From DAONFI01 sp035403485 (GTDB taxonomy: Bacteria > Planctomycetota > Phycisphaerae > SM23-33), in contig CAZIAZ010000009.1 in the NCBI GenBank assembly GCA_964536835.1, forward strand, positions 1-63,367: DNA of 63,367 bases. Reading direction: 5' to 3'. Made by a program: the position numbers and the translations under genes. How positions within the stretch are numbered: position 1 is the stretch's first letter; the number at the start of each line of letters is the position of its first letter. The notes beneath the pieces were generated by a model. It was not told the origin of the DNA. It was given only the letters and a program-made list of their open reading frames with translations, and searched no databases. This document shows, one piece after another, positions 33,730 through 42,330 of the stretch.

Positions 33730-33797
33730 GAACTGGACTCCTTAAATTCGAATCAGAATCATATTGAACCAAAACACATAATTACTGGTTTTATAAG

Positions 33798-33826
33798 ATG
33801 ATACTCCCCCAAAAACTCTGTGTCAA
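33798..33826 (-). promoter_or_regulatory. Sigma-70-type promoter for the STAS/RsbW-like operon
   Basis: On the minus strand TTGACA (33821-33826) and TATCAT (33798-33803) are separated by exactly 17 bases. They are positioned for transcription to start near 33791, about 60 bases before the STAS gene. Both boxes are near consensus. Confidence 0.7.
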
Positions 33827-33924
33827 GCGTAATGGCCGACGATATGGATTTTCAGGATGTAAAAGTTTGATAGACGGGATTGGCATTCTTGCAATATGTG
33901 CGGCTTTCTGGTAATCTTTGGCCC

Positions 33925-35355
33925 ATGTTTGAAGCACTTACAGATAAATTCAGCGACGTATTCCGTAAAATGTCCGGCCGCGGCCGTCTGACGGAAGAAA
34001 ATATCCACGAAGCCATGCGTGAAGTCCGCACCGCCCTGCTGGAAGCCGACGTTCACTACCAGGTAGCCAAAAAATTCTGCGACGACGTCGCCCAAAAAGC
34101 CGTCGGCACGGAAGTGTTGAAATCCCTCCACCCCAGCCAGTTGATGATAAAAATCGTCAATGACGAACTCACTGCGCTCATGGGGCCGGTTGACACGCGA
34201 ATATATTTCGTTTCGCCAGGGCCTACGATAATCATGATGGCCGGTTTACAGGGCGCAGGCAAAACCACCACCTGCGGCAAGCTGGCCAACTACCTTATCA
34301 AGCAGGGCAAAAAGCCGCTCATGGTTGCCTGCGACCTTCAGCGGCCGGCAGCCGTCGACCAGCTGACAATCGTCGGCGAACAGGTAGGCGTGCCGACGTT
34401 CCGCATGGAAGGCGAAAAAAATCCCGTCGCCGTAGCAAGGAAATCAATAAACTACGCCCGCGGCAACGGCAATGACGTGGTCATCATCGACACTGCCGGC
34501 CGACTGCACATAGACGAAGAGATGATGCAGCAGGCTCAGGACATCGCATCAGCCGTCAATCCGCACCAGATTTATCTTGTCTGCGATGCCATGACCGGCC
34601 AGGATGCCGTCAATTCGGCACAGGAATTCAATAACCGGCTGGAGCTTGACGGCGTAATCCTGACGAAGTTCGATTCCGATGCCCGCGGCGGCGCGGCATT
34701 GTCCGTGAAAGCCGTCACCGGCAAACCGCTTAAATTCATCGGCGTAGGCGAGAAATTCGACGCGCTGGAGGAATTTTACCCCGACCGCATGGCCAGCCGC
34801 ATACTCGGCATGGGCGACGTGGTCAGCCTCGTAGAAAAGGCGCAGGAGGCTTTCGACCAGGAACAGGCCCAAAAAATGCAGGAAAAGATGGCGAAGGGCC
34901 GATTTACTCTCGTCGATTTCATGCAGCAGATGAAGGCCATGCAGAAGATGGGGCCGCTAAAGCAGATTCTGAAACTTATGCCAGGCATGGGTGCAAACGC
35001 CGCCGCGCTGGACATGATAAAAGGCGACGAATTCAAGCAGCTCGAAGCGATTATCAATTCCATGACGCCCAAAGAACGTGATGAGCCGGACACTATCGAA
35101 GCATCCCGCCGGCGACGAATCGCCAGGGGTGCAGGCTGTCAGCCGCAGGACGTTTCCGGCTTGGTGAAAAGTTTCGGCCAAGCCGCCAACATGATGAAAA
35201 CGATGGCGAATATGGGAATAGGCGCACGAATGCGGATGGCCTCTCAGATGGCCCAGGGCGGCATGACTGGCATGGGAAAAATCAAGCAGCGTTCAAAACG
35301 ACTCTCGCCAAAAGAACGTGCCAAACGTCGAGATAAAAAGAAAAAACGCAGATAA
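33925..35355 (+). CDS. ffh: Signal recognition particle GTPase Ffh
   Basis: Binds signal sequences on nascent chains together with 4.5S RNA and delivers ribosomes to FtsY at the membrane. The 476-residue protein has an N domain, the G domain with GLQGAGKTT (residues 107-115), DTAGR and TKFD, then the Met-rich M domain with the RNA-binding motif SRRRRIARGAGC. The ATG beginning MFEALTDKF is the family start; an upstream in-frame start at 33880 would add 15 unrelated residues. The ribosome-binding site is weak. The C-terminal tail KERAKRRDKKKKRR is strongly basic. No SRP RNA gene was seen in the window. Confidence 0.97.
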   Translation: MFEALTDKFSDVFRKMSGRGRLTEENIHEAMREVRTALLEADVHYQVAKKFCDDVAQKAVGTEVLKSLHPSQLMIKIVNDELTALMGPVDTRIYFVSPGPTIIMMAGLQGAGKTTTCGKLANYLIKQGKKPLMVACDLQRPAAVDQLTIVGEQVGVPTFRMEGEKNPVAVARKSINYARGNGNDVVIIDTAGRLHIDEEMMQQAQDIASAVNPHQIYLVCDAMTGQDAVNSAQEFNNRLELDGVILTKFDSDARGGAALSVKAVTGKPLKFIGVGEKFDALEEFYPDRMASRILGMGDVVSLVEKAQEAFDQEQAQKMQEKMAKGRFTLVDFMQQMKAMQKMGPLKQILKLMPGMGANAAALDMIKGDEFKQLEAIINSMTPKERDEPDTIEASRRRRIARGAGCQPQDVSGLVKSFGQAANMMKTMANMGIGARMRMASQMAQGGMTGMGKIKQRSKRLSPKERAKRRDKKKKRR

Positions 35356-35409
35356 TTTTTATAGAGCATCCTGATGTTGACATGCAGTCATCCTGCTATC
35401 TACGGTTAC

Positions 35410-35461
35410 GGCGAGTTGCAAAAGAGTTGATTGCAGGCAGCCAAGATATTGGGGATAGGTT
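35410..35461 (+). repeat. Family B palindromic repeat, copy 3 (one arm only)
   Basis: This segment contains GTTGCAAAAGAGTTGATTGCAGGCAGCCAAG..GGGGATAGGTTC split over about 50 bases, matching the outer arm of copies 1 and 2 with a few substitutions. The core and the other arm are missing. It lies between the convergent 3' ends of ffh and the efflux outer-membrane gene. Confidence 0.75.
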
Positions 35462-35555
35462 CGATATAAAAATTTTTCTATAAAAAACCCTATCGGGATT
35501 TTGCGTTAAAACTGTACTTCTACCGTATGTTGGGATTTATTGTATAAAAAAATCG

Positions 35556-37025
35556 TCACTTCGTCTGTTTATTCGCGGGCGGATATTCAGCCGCCATTGG
35601 CTGCCAGCCGCCGCCTAAAGCTTTGTAAACTCTGACCAGATTGCCGGCAATCTCACCTTCACTAATCGCAAGGCTTTCCTGCAATGTGAGCATGGATCTT
35701 TGAGCAACCAAAACATTGTTAAAATCCACCAGCCCGTTTTTGTATTTATCCATCGAAATATCAACCGCCTCCTGTGAAGCTTTTACGGCTTTCCGAAGCG
35801 ACTTGCAGCTTAACTGCTCCTGCGCATAGGCAACGAGTGCGTCACGCACTTCTTTTACTGCGGATAAAACAACTTTTTCATATCTCGCCAGATATTGTTC
35901 CTGCAAAGCCGTCTGAGCTTTTATATTTTGTCTAATCGCCCCGCCGTGAAATATCGGCCATGTCATACTTGGGCCGATACTATAAAACCCGCTGTCCGCT
36001 TTCATAAAATCGCCGGAATTAAGTGATTCCAGTCCGATAGAACCAACCAGCGAGAATTTGGGATACAAATCCGCTGTGGCTTGTCCGATGCGCGCAGTCT
36101 GGGCGGCTAACTGTCTTTCGGCAATACGAACATCCGGCCGCTGTCGCAGGGCATTTGCGGGAATGCCAGTTACATTCTGAAATGACGGCACAGGAATGGG
36201 TTTACCGGCCTGAAGCATTTTGTGCAGTTCACCTGGCATGGAACCCAAGAGTACTTCCAACGCATTTATAACCGCTTCCTCGGCACTTATAAGTCTGGGA
36301 ATCATGGAACGAGTGGTTTCAAGATTGTATCTCGCCTGCTGGATAGCCAATTCATCACAAAGGCCGCTGTTGAAGCGGGACTCCAGCAAGTCGAGCGTCT
36401 GCTTTTGTATCTTCAGGTTGCCATTTGCCACATTCATGCGTTCCTGAACGGTTCGCAATTCTATATAGTCCAGCGCAACTTCACTGGCTAGAGAAACCAG
36501 AACCGACTTGAGACTTTCATCCTGCGATTCCAATTCCGCTTTAGCGGCTTCAACAGCTCTGCGCGTTCCGCCGAAAATGTCTATTTCCCAGCCGGCGTCC
36601 AGACCGGCGCGATAGACGTTGAAATCCGTGGTTGATTCCGGCATGAATGCGCTGGATTTACTGTCACGCGCCCTGGAGTACAAACCCGACGCGTCAAACT
36701 GCGGCAGTAACGCCGATTCGGCAATTCCAAGCTGGGCACGCGATTGACGGACTCTGGCGCGTGCAACTTTGAGGTCAAGATTGCTTTGGGCGGCTTTCTC
36801 AATCAGGTCAGTCAAAATCGGGTCGCCAAGCGTATCCCACCAACTCGCCAAGATTTCCGGGGTTATGGCTCCGGTTGTACCGCTCTTTTCCTCGAGTGCG
36901 CCGGCATAGTCAGGCGTCTGGAAATCAGGCGTCGTGTAATCCGGCCCGACGGTACAGCCGGAAACGGCAGCCAATAATATTACCATTATACTTGAAGATA
37001 TATACGATATACACGGCCTATGCAT
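35556..37025 (-). CDS. RND efflux outer-membrane lipoprotein (NodT/OprM family)
   Basis: The TolC-like outer-membrane channel of a tripartite efflux pump. The 489-residue protein has a type II signal peptide with lipobox AVSGC. TVGPDYTTPDF follows directly after the lipid cysteine, as in OprM/NodT. It has paired OEP domains with long helices (SNLDLKVARARVRQSRAQLG, YKNGLVDFNNVLVAQRSMLT). Its ATG overlaps the TGA of the RND pump gene by one base, so it is the last gene of the tetR-adaptor-pump-channel operon. A family B repeat arm lies past its stop. Confidence 0.95.
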   Translation of the reverse strand: MHRPCISYISSSIMVILLAAVSGCTVGPDYTTPDFQTPDYAGALEEKSGTTGAITPEILASWWDTLGDPILTDLIEKAAQSNLDLKVARARVRQSRAQLGIAESALLPQFDASGLYSRARDSKSSAFMPESTTDFNVYRAGLDAGWEIDIFGGTRRAVEAAKAELESQDESLKSVLVSLASEVALDYIELRTVQERMNVANGNLKIQKQTLDLLESRFNSGLCDELAIQQARYNLETTRSMIPRLISAEEAVINALEVLLGSMPGELHKMLQAGKPIPVPSFQNVTGIPANALRQRPDVRIAERQLAAQTARIGQATADLYPKFSLVGSIGLESLNSGDFMKADSGFYSIGPSMTWPIFHGGAIRQNIKAQTALQEQYLARYEKVVLSAVKEVRDALVAYAQEQLSCKSLRKAVKASQEAVDISMDKYKNGLVDFNNVLVAQRSMLTLQESLAISEGEIAGNLVRVYKALGGGWQPMAAEYPPANKQTK

Positions 37026-40000
37026 CAGACATTGTCCTTGATAAATTCACTGGTTACGTTTTTATTGCCTTTTATTTTCTCTCGCAGTTTCTGAATCGGA
37101 ACGTAAAGCGCCGGGATTTTCAACATGCCCAGGGTAGTGGCGGCTAACATTCCGCAGAAAATCGTAACGCCCAACGCCTTACGGCTATTGGCGCCGGCAC
37201 CGGTGGCGAATACCATCGGCAATACGCCTACGATAAAAGTAAAGGCTGTCATCAGAACTGCACGATAACGTTCATGTGCGCTTATGGCGGCGGATTCCAT
37301 GATGGAATGGCCCATTTCGCGGTGAGTTTTGGCAAATTCCACGATAAGAATGGCGTTTTTACTTGCCACGCCGACCAGCATGATAATACCCAACTGGGCA
37401 TATATACTCATCGGCAAATGCCACAATTCCAAACCCACCAAGCCGCCGAGAACGGCTACCGACAATGATAAAATAATTGGAATCGGAATCGCCCAGCTTT
37501 CATATTGTGCGACAAGGAACAGATAACCAAACATCAGTGACAATGCCAGCAGCATCGCAATCTGATCTCCGGTCTTCTTTTCCTGATAGCTCATGCCCGA
37601 CCATTCATATGAATATCCTGCGGGAAGAACCTCTTTGGTTATCTGTTCGAGTTTGTCCATAGCCTGCCCAGAACTGTAGCCTTGCGCAGCCTGTGCGGTA
37701 ATTTCCGCACTGGGGTAGAGGTTATAACGGCTTTGTGTACAAGGCGCAAGTGTCATTCGCATGCTCACAAGGCTGCCAAGCGGAACCTGTTTACCCGTCG
37801 CACCCACAACATACAGTTTTTTAATAGCCTCGATATCTTTCCTGTATCTCCAGTCCGCCTGCAGACGCACCTGTTTAGTCTGGCTGCCCTGATTTATATC
37901 GTTGACGTATCGCATGCCCAGATAGCTCTGAAGCGTACTGAAAATATTAGCAATCGGAACGTCCATCGATTGAGCTTTTTTCCTGTTTATGTCGAGGAAA
38001 ATATGAGGCGTATTCGCACTGTACGTAGAAAACGCATATGCGAATTCAGGACTCTGATTGATTTTCTGTAAAAGTTTGTCGAGAACTGCCTGCAGTTTCT
38101 GCGGATCGGTATCCCGTAATGCCTGCAAACGGAAATCAAGCCCGCCAGCCGTACCAAGGCCCTGTATGGGGGGAGGCGAAAACAGGTTTATAGCCGCTCC
38201 GACAATGGAATCAGTCCTGCTTTTTATCTGCTGCATAATCGCATCGACCTGGGTTGCGGGCGTAGTACGTTTGTCCCAGTCTGCCAGTGAAATAATCATG
38301 AGAGATACGTTTTCACTTCTGCCGCCGATAATACTGAAACCATCCACCTCAAGCACGCCATCCACACCAGGTACGCATAAAACCCGTTCGCTAATTTTAT
38401 CCAATATTGCTTTGGTCTGCGGCAGGTTGTTTCCTTCACGCGTTTTGATATCGGAAAAAATCACGCCCTGGTCTTCAGTCGGAATAAATGCCTTCGGCAG
38501 GGAAGAAACCATCAGATAGCTCGTCACGATAACTGCTATGAGCAGGCCTATTGTAAGCAAGGTCCTTTTCGCCACCCACATGGATATTCCAACATAAACT
38601 TTTCTCGACCAAATCAGGCCGGTGTTAAACCACGCCAGCGGCCCATGTTTTTTGGGCTTGGGTATTCTCAATATTGTCGCACACAACGCCGGCCCCAGCG
38701 TCAGGGCTACAACCATAGAAAAAACGACTGCCGCCGAGATAGCCACCGCAAACTGCCTGTAAATACAACCCGTAATCCCTCCTAAAAACGCTATCGGAAC
38801 GAATATCGCCAGCAATACCAACGTCGATGCGACAATAGCCCCCGTAACATCCCGCATTGCCTGCGCCGTCGCGGGGATAGGCGCCATTCCTTCCTGCTCC
38901 ATCAGGTGAATGACTCGCTCGACAATAACTATAGAGTTATCAACGACCACTCCTATTGACAACACAAGCCCGAAAAGCGATAGCAGATTTATGCTGTAGT
39001 CGCACGCAACCAAAACCAGGAACGTCGACATGACCGATACCGGTATGGCGATAACTGGCACAAGCGTCGCCCTCAAATCCTGCAGAAAAACATAGCACAC
39101 CAACGCAACTATTATAAATGTTGAAATCAGAGTGACTACGACTTCACCGATACTTGCGTTTATGAATCTCGTGAGATCCTGAAAAACGAACGCTTTCATA
39201 TCATCCGGAAATTCCCTGCTCAGCTTTGCCAGCTCTGTGCGAACGTTTTTCATAGTCTCTACAGCGTTCATTCCCGGCGTTCTTGTCAGCAGGATACCGA
39301 CCGAGTTCGCCCCGTTATATTCACTTTCGATGGAGTAAATATCGTTTCCGAGTTCGACTCTTCCGACATCCTTAAGCCTTACAATTCCGCCATCGGCGTT
39401 TTTCTGAACTATTATGTTTTCGAAATCTTCAGGCTCATTCAAACGTCCCTGAGCTTGAAGAGAGAAAGTCAACGGCACTTCGGAATTGTCGGGCGATGCG
39501 CCCACCGAGCCGACGGTAGCCTGAATATTCTGGGTACTGATTGCAGCGGCTACGTCGTCAGGCCCCAACCCCATCGACTGCAGTTTGTTGCAATCCAACC
39601 AGACTCGCATGGATAATTCAGGTCCCAATACCGTCGCATTACCTACGCCAGGAATACGTTTCAATGCATCCTTAACGTAACGGTGACAATATTCCGACAT
39701 GAAAGTCTGATTGTGCGTCTTATTAGGCGAATAAAAAACCAGAGCAGCCAGAATACTTCCGGATTCGCTCGTCACGTCAAAGCCCTGGCTGACGACAGCC
39801 TGAGGCAATTTCGACTGTGCCTGCTGAATTCTGTTCTGGACATTGACACGGGCAATGCTCCGGTCAGTGCCAATCGCGAAAGTTACGGTTAACTCGTAAT
39901 GCCCCGTATCGTCACACATCGACGACATATAAATCATATCGTCAACGCCGTTGATTTCTTCTTCCATCGGCGAAGCTACCGTTTCCGACACTATTGCGGC

Positions 40001-40159
40001 ACTGGCACCTGGATAATCTGTAGTAACCTTAATCTGGGGCGGCGTCACTTCAGGATAATCGGCAATAGGCAGCGACATAATCGCCGGCACGCTTGCTATT
40101 ATTAATATGATTGAAATAACTGTGGCGAATCGTGGCTTTTTGATAAAAAAATCTAACAT
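37025..40159 (-). CDS. RND efflux transporter, HAE1 (AcrB-like) family
   Basis: A proton-driven inner-membrane pump that exports drugs or other amphiphiles. The 1044 residues fit AcrB-type proteins: an N-terminal helix with FFIKKPRFATVISIILI, two large periplasmic porter/docking loops, and twelve membrane helices. Helix 4 carries GLVLSIGVVVDNSIVIVERV with the proton-relay Asp pair. The C-terminal half contains GVASKNAILIVEFAK. It is three bases downstream of the adaptor stop and overlaps the channel gene by one base. The substrate range is unknown. This cluster reads slightly more A+T-rich than the flanking core genes. Confidence 0.97.
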   Translation of the reverse strand: MLDFFIKKPRFATVISIILIIASVPAIMSLPIADYPEVTPPQIKVTTDYPGASAAIVSETVASPMEEEINGVDDMIYMSSMCDDTGHYELTVTFAIGTDRSIARVNVQNRIQQAQSKLPQAVVSQGFDVTSESGSILAALVFYSPNKTHNQTFMSEYCHRYVKDALKRIPGVGNATVLGPELSMRVWLDCNKLQSMGLGPDDVAAAISTQNIQATVGSVGASPDNSEVPLTFSLQAQGRLNEPEDFENIIVQKNADGGIVRLKDVGRVELGNDIYSIESEYNGANSVGILLTRTPGMNAVETMKNVRTELAKLSREFPDDMKAFVFQDLTRFINASIGEVVVTLISTFIIVALVCYVFLQDLRATLVPVIAIPVSVMSTFLVLVACDYSINLLSLFGLVLSIGVVVDNSIVIVERVIHLMEQEGMAPIPATAQAMRDVTGAIVASTLVLLAIFVPIAFLGGITGCIYRQFAVAISAAVVFSMVVALTLGPALCATILRIPKPKKHGPLAWFNTGLIWSRKVYVGISMWVAKRTLLTIGLLIAVIVTSYLMVSSLPKAFIPTEDQGVIFSDIKTREGNNLPQTKAILDKISERVLCVPGVDGVLEVDGFSIIGGRSENVSLMIISLADWDKRTTPATQVDAIMQQIKSRTDSIVGAAINLFSPPPIQGLGTAGGLDFRLQALRDTDPQKLQAVLDKLLQKINQSPEFAYAFSTYSANTPHIFLDINRKKAQSMDVPIANIFSTLQSYLGMRYVNDINQGSQTKQVRLQADWRYRKDIEAIKKLYVVGATGKQVPLGSLVSMRMTLAPCTQSRYNLYPSAEITAQAAQGYSSGQAMDKLEQITKEVLPAGYSYEWSGMSYQEKKTGDQIAMLLALSLMFGYLFLVAQYESWAIPIPIILSLSVAVLGGLVGLELWHLPMSIYAQLGIIMLVGVASKNAILIVEFAKTHREMGHSIMESAAISAHERYRAVLMTAFTFIVGVLPMVFATGAGANSRKALGVTIFCGMLAATTLGMLKIPALYVPIQKLREKIKGNKNVTSEFIKDNV

Positions 40160-40162
40160 CGT

Positions 40163-41365
40163 TTATGCACCGCCATGCTTCCTGGAATTCGCCGAAAGTG
40201 CCGTCGTGTTTTCATTTACATGAACCTTCTGCCCATGCCGCACCATTTGTACGCCCTGTACTACAACCGTTTCGCCTTCATTCACTCCGGATTCAATAAT
40301 CTGTCGGCCATTGACCTGTCTGCCCAGTTTTACCGGCCGCTGTTCCACAAAATTCTGTTCATTTACGACAAACACGACATCGCCATTTGTCTGATTCTTT
40401 ACCGCCTCCAACGGCACTGCCGGCAATTTCAGGGGAGAATTGTTATTCAACACGACCGTCACATATGTAAGAGGCACAAGTAATCCGTCCCTGTTGTCAA
40501 ACAACGCCCGAATTGCAATCGTTCCCGTATTCGGATCCATTTTGTTGTCGTCAAACGCCCATTTGCCATTGCCTTTGAAGGTCGTCCCATCAGGCAGATT
40601 CAACCGAATATTCAGCATTTTATTTCTGTCGATATCACGGTTGTTCATCAGTGTGAAATATTCCTTATCCGTCATTGAAAAGACCGCCCTGATAGGATCT
40701 ATCTGGGTTATCACGGCAAGAGTGCCAGTCGCAGGGCTTACGTAATTGCCCTTTGTAACCAGCGCCTGACCGATTTTACCGGTTATAGGGGCCCTGATTT
40801 CCGCATATCCGAGATTAATTTCAGACAGATCCAAACTGGCTTTCGCCTGCTGCACCTTAGCCTGGCATTGGAGCAAATCGCTCTCAGCCGTATCAAGTTC
40901 AGCCTGAACGATACTGCGCTTATCCGCATTTTGCAGACGTTTTATAAACTTTTCAGCCCTGGCGAGATCCGCCTTCGCCTGAGTCAGCATCGCCCTGTTC
41001 AACGCCACCTGTGCGCTGTACCTGTCCTTCTGAATTGTAAACAGAAGGTCGCCTGCCTTGACCAGTCCGCCTTCCCTGAAATATACTTTTTCAATATATC
41101 CGTCAACCTGGGCATGAACGTCCACTTTTTGTATGGTCTCAATGTGGCCGACATATTCACTGGGAGGATAGGCGTTCTCTTTGCCAACTTCCACGACGAC
41201 AACATCGGGTATCTGTTCACCTTTCGCCTGCGGCTGCGGTGGATTAGATGTTTTCGCTTTGGATAACATATTTTGATATATAAACCAGCATAAACATATA
41301 AGCCCAATACACATAAGCACCGTAAAAACACGGATACTTCTCTTTTTTACAATATTTTCACTCAT
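40163..41365 (-). CDS. RND efflux periplasmic adaptor (membrane fusion protein)
   Basis: Links the RND pump to the outer-membrane channel. The 400-residue protein has an uncleaved N-terminal membrane helix at about residues 12-30 (no lipobox). It then has a biotinyl-lipoyl-like half (VDVHAQVDGYIEKVYFREGG), an alpha-hairpin with Ala/Lys/Gln-rich coiled coil, the second lipoyl half (LGYAEIRAPITGKIGQALVT), and beta-barrel and membrane-proximal domains. AAGGAAAC lies about 6 nt before the ATG. It follows the tetR stop by about 50 bases and is the first structural gene of the efflux operon. Confidence 0.96.
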   Translation of the reverse strand: MSENIVKKRSIRVFTVLMCIGLICLCWFIYQNMLSKAKTSNPPQPQAKGEQIPDVVVVEVGKENAYPPSEYVGHIETIQKVDVHAQVDGYIEKVYFREGGLVKAGDLLFTIQKDRYSAQVALNRAMLTQAKADLARAEKFIKRLQNADKRSIVQAELDTAESDLLQCQAKVQQAKASLDLSEINLGYAEIRAPITGKIGQALVTKGNYVSPATGTLAVITQIDPIRAVFSMTDKEYFTLMNNRDIDRNKMLNIRLNLPDGTTFKGNGKWAFDDNKMDPNTGTIAIRALFDNRDGLLVPLTYVTVVLNNNSPLKLPAVPLEAVKNQTNGDVVFVVNEQNFVEQRPVKLGRQVNGRQIIESGVNEGETVVVQGVQMVRHGQKVHVNENTTALSANSRKHGGA

Positions 41366-41415
41366 ATGCGTTTCCTTTACTTCTTTATCAGAGTATTAAA
41401 ATCAAAAAACTTCCC

Positions 41416-42069
41416 CTACGTATTTTCCTGATATGGCAGACCCAATAAGCAGTGATTCATTTTTACTGCAATTTCTTCAAGTTGGCTAAGATAATCGCGA
41501 CTGTACTGATGTTCGTTATAAAGCAGGCCTTTCTCAATATTCTGGGTATGGATGATTATCGGAGCCAAAAATATTTTTATGTAAAGTTTCAACTGTTCCT
41601 GCGTAAAATCAGGTTTTATAATTTTGAAAAAATTCATTAACGATGCGAAATCATCATCAATCACCCCAGCCTTTATAAGTATCTGAAGCGAATTTTCCGA
41701 TTTCATTATCTGATACGGAACATATGAATACCACCATGGATTTTCCGGGCTGAAAATCACGTCTATGAACCGATTCACAAGCGCCCTTACCGCTTTGGAT
41801 TGTCCTTCCGGCGTATATAAAACGTTTTCGAATGACTTTATAATCTCGGAGGTAGGGTTCTCTGTATGCCTTTTTGTGGCAGTTCTGACAACCTCTTTCA
41901 TAAGTTGTTCTTTGCCGCCAAAATGGTAATGTATACTGCTTATATTCTCTCCAGCCTTTTCAGCTATGGCTCGCGTCGAAACTTTCGCGAAACCGTGTTT
42001 GGCGACCAGTTCGCCGGCAGCGGTTATCAGTGCTTCTCGCGTTTTTTCACTTGTTGAATATGTTCCCAT
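41416..42069 (-). CDS. TetR-family repressor of the efflux operon (CecR-like C-terminal domain)
   Basis: A 217-residue regulator. The N-terminal helix-turn-helix is ALITAAGELVAKHGFAKVST followed by RAIAEKAGENISSIHYHFGG, and the ligand domain resembles the DUF1956/CecR type (FIDVIFSPENPWW, YIKIFLAPII). It is the first gene of the operon, with the adaptor 50 bases downstream, so it probably represses its own promoter and the pump. I chose the ATG (MGTYSTSEKT) at 42067-42069 over a TTG six codons upstream. A consensus promoter with repeated half-sites lies 31-65 bases upstream of the start. Confidence 0.93.
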   Translation of the reverse strand: MGTYSTSEKTREALITAAGELVAKHGFAKVSTRAIAEKAGENISSIHYHFGGKEQLMKEVVRTATKRHTENPTSEIIKSFENVLYTPEGQSKAVRALVNRFIDVIFSPENPWWYSYVPYQIMKSENSLQILIKAGVIDDDFASLMNFFKIIKPDFTQEQLKLYIKIFLAPIIIHTQNIEKGLLYNEHQYSRDYLSQLEEIAVKMNHCLLGLPYQENT

Positions 42070-42099
42070 GCTGTTATTTCCAATCAAATTTCAATCATT

Positions 42100-42134
42100 T
42101 GGCATAATTATATCAAGTGGCCTAATTTTGTCAA
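42100..42134 (-). promoter_or_regulatory. Promoter and probable TetR operator
   Basis: On the minus strand a perfect TTGACA (42129-42134) and perfect TATAAT (42107-42112) are 16 bases apart. Within and next to them are two related 10-base words on the plus strand, TGGCATAATT (42100-42109) and TGGCCTAATT (42118-42127), and an imperfect inverted arrangement ATTAGGCCA/TGCCAAAT on the minus strand. The overlap with the promoter suits repression by the TetR protein. The promoter is well supported; the operator is inference. Confidence 0.7.
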
Positions 42135-42330
42135 GAATTTTTCCAATATTTTTATTGGTCACATTTTAGCCGCCTGCTATATCATTCGTTATACGGCTTA
42201 CGCCTAGAAAATCCGCAGAAAACATCGACATTACATTTTAAATAGTGAAATGGCGTCAATTTGACGGATTCATTTCGGATTGCCGATTAAACTGCTTGGA
42301 AATTACCGGCTGAGTCAGTACAATTTCTCT

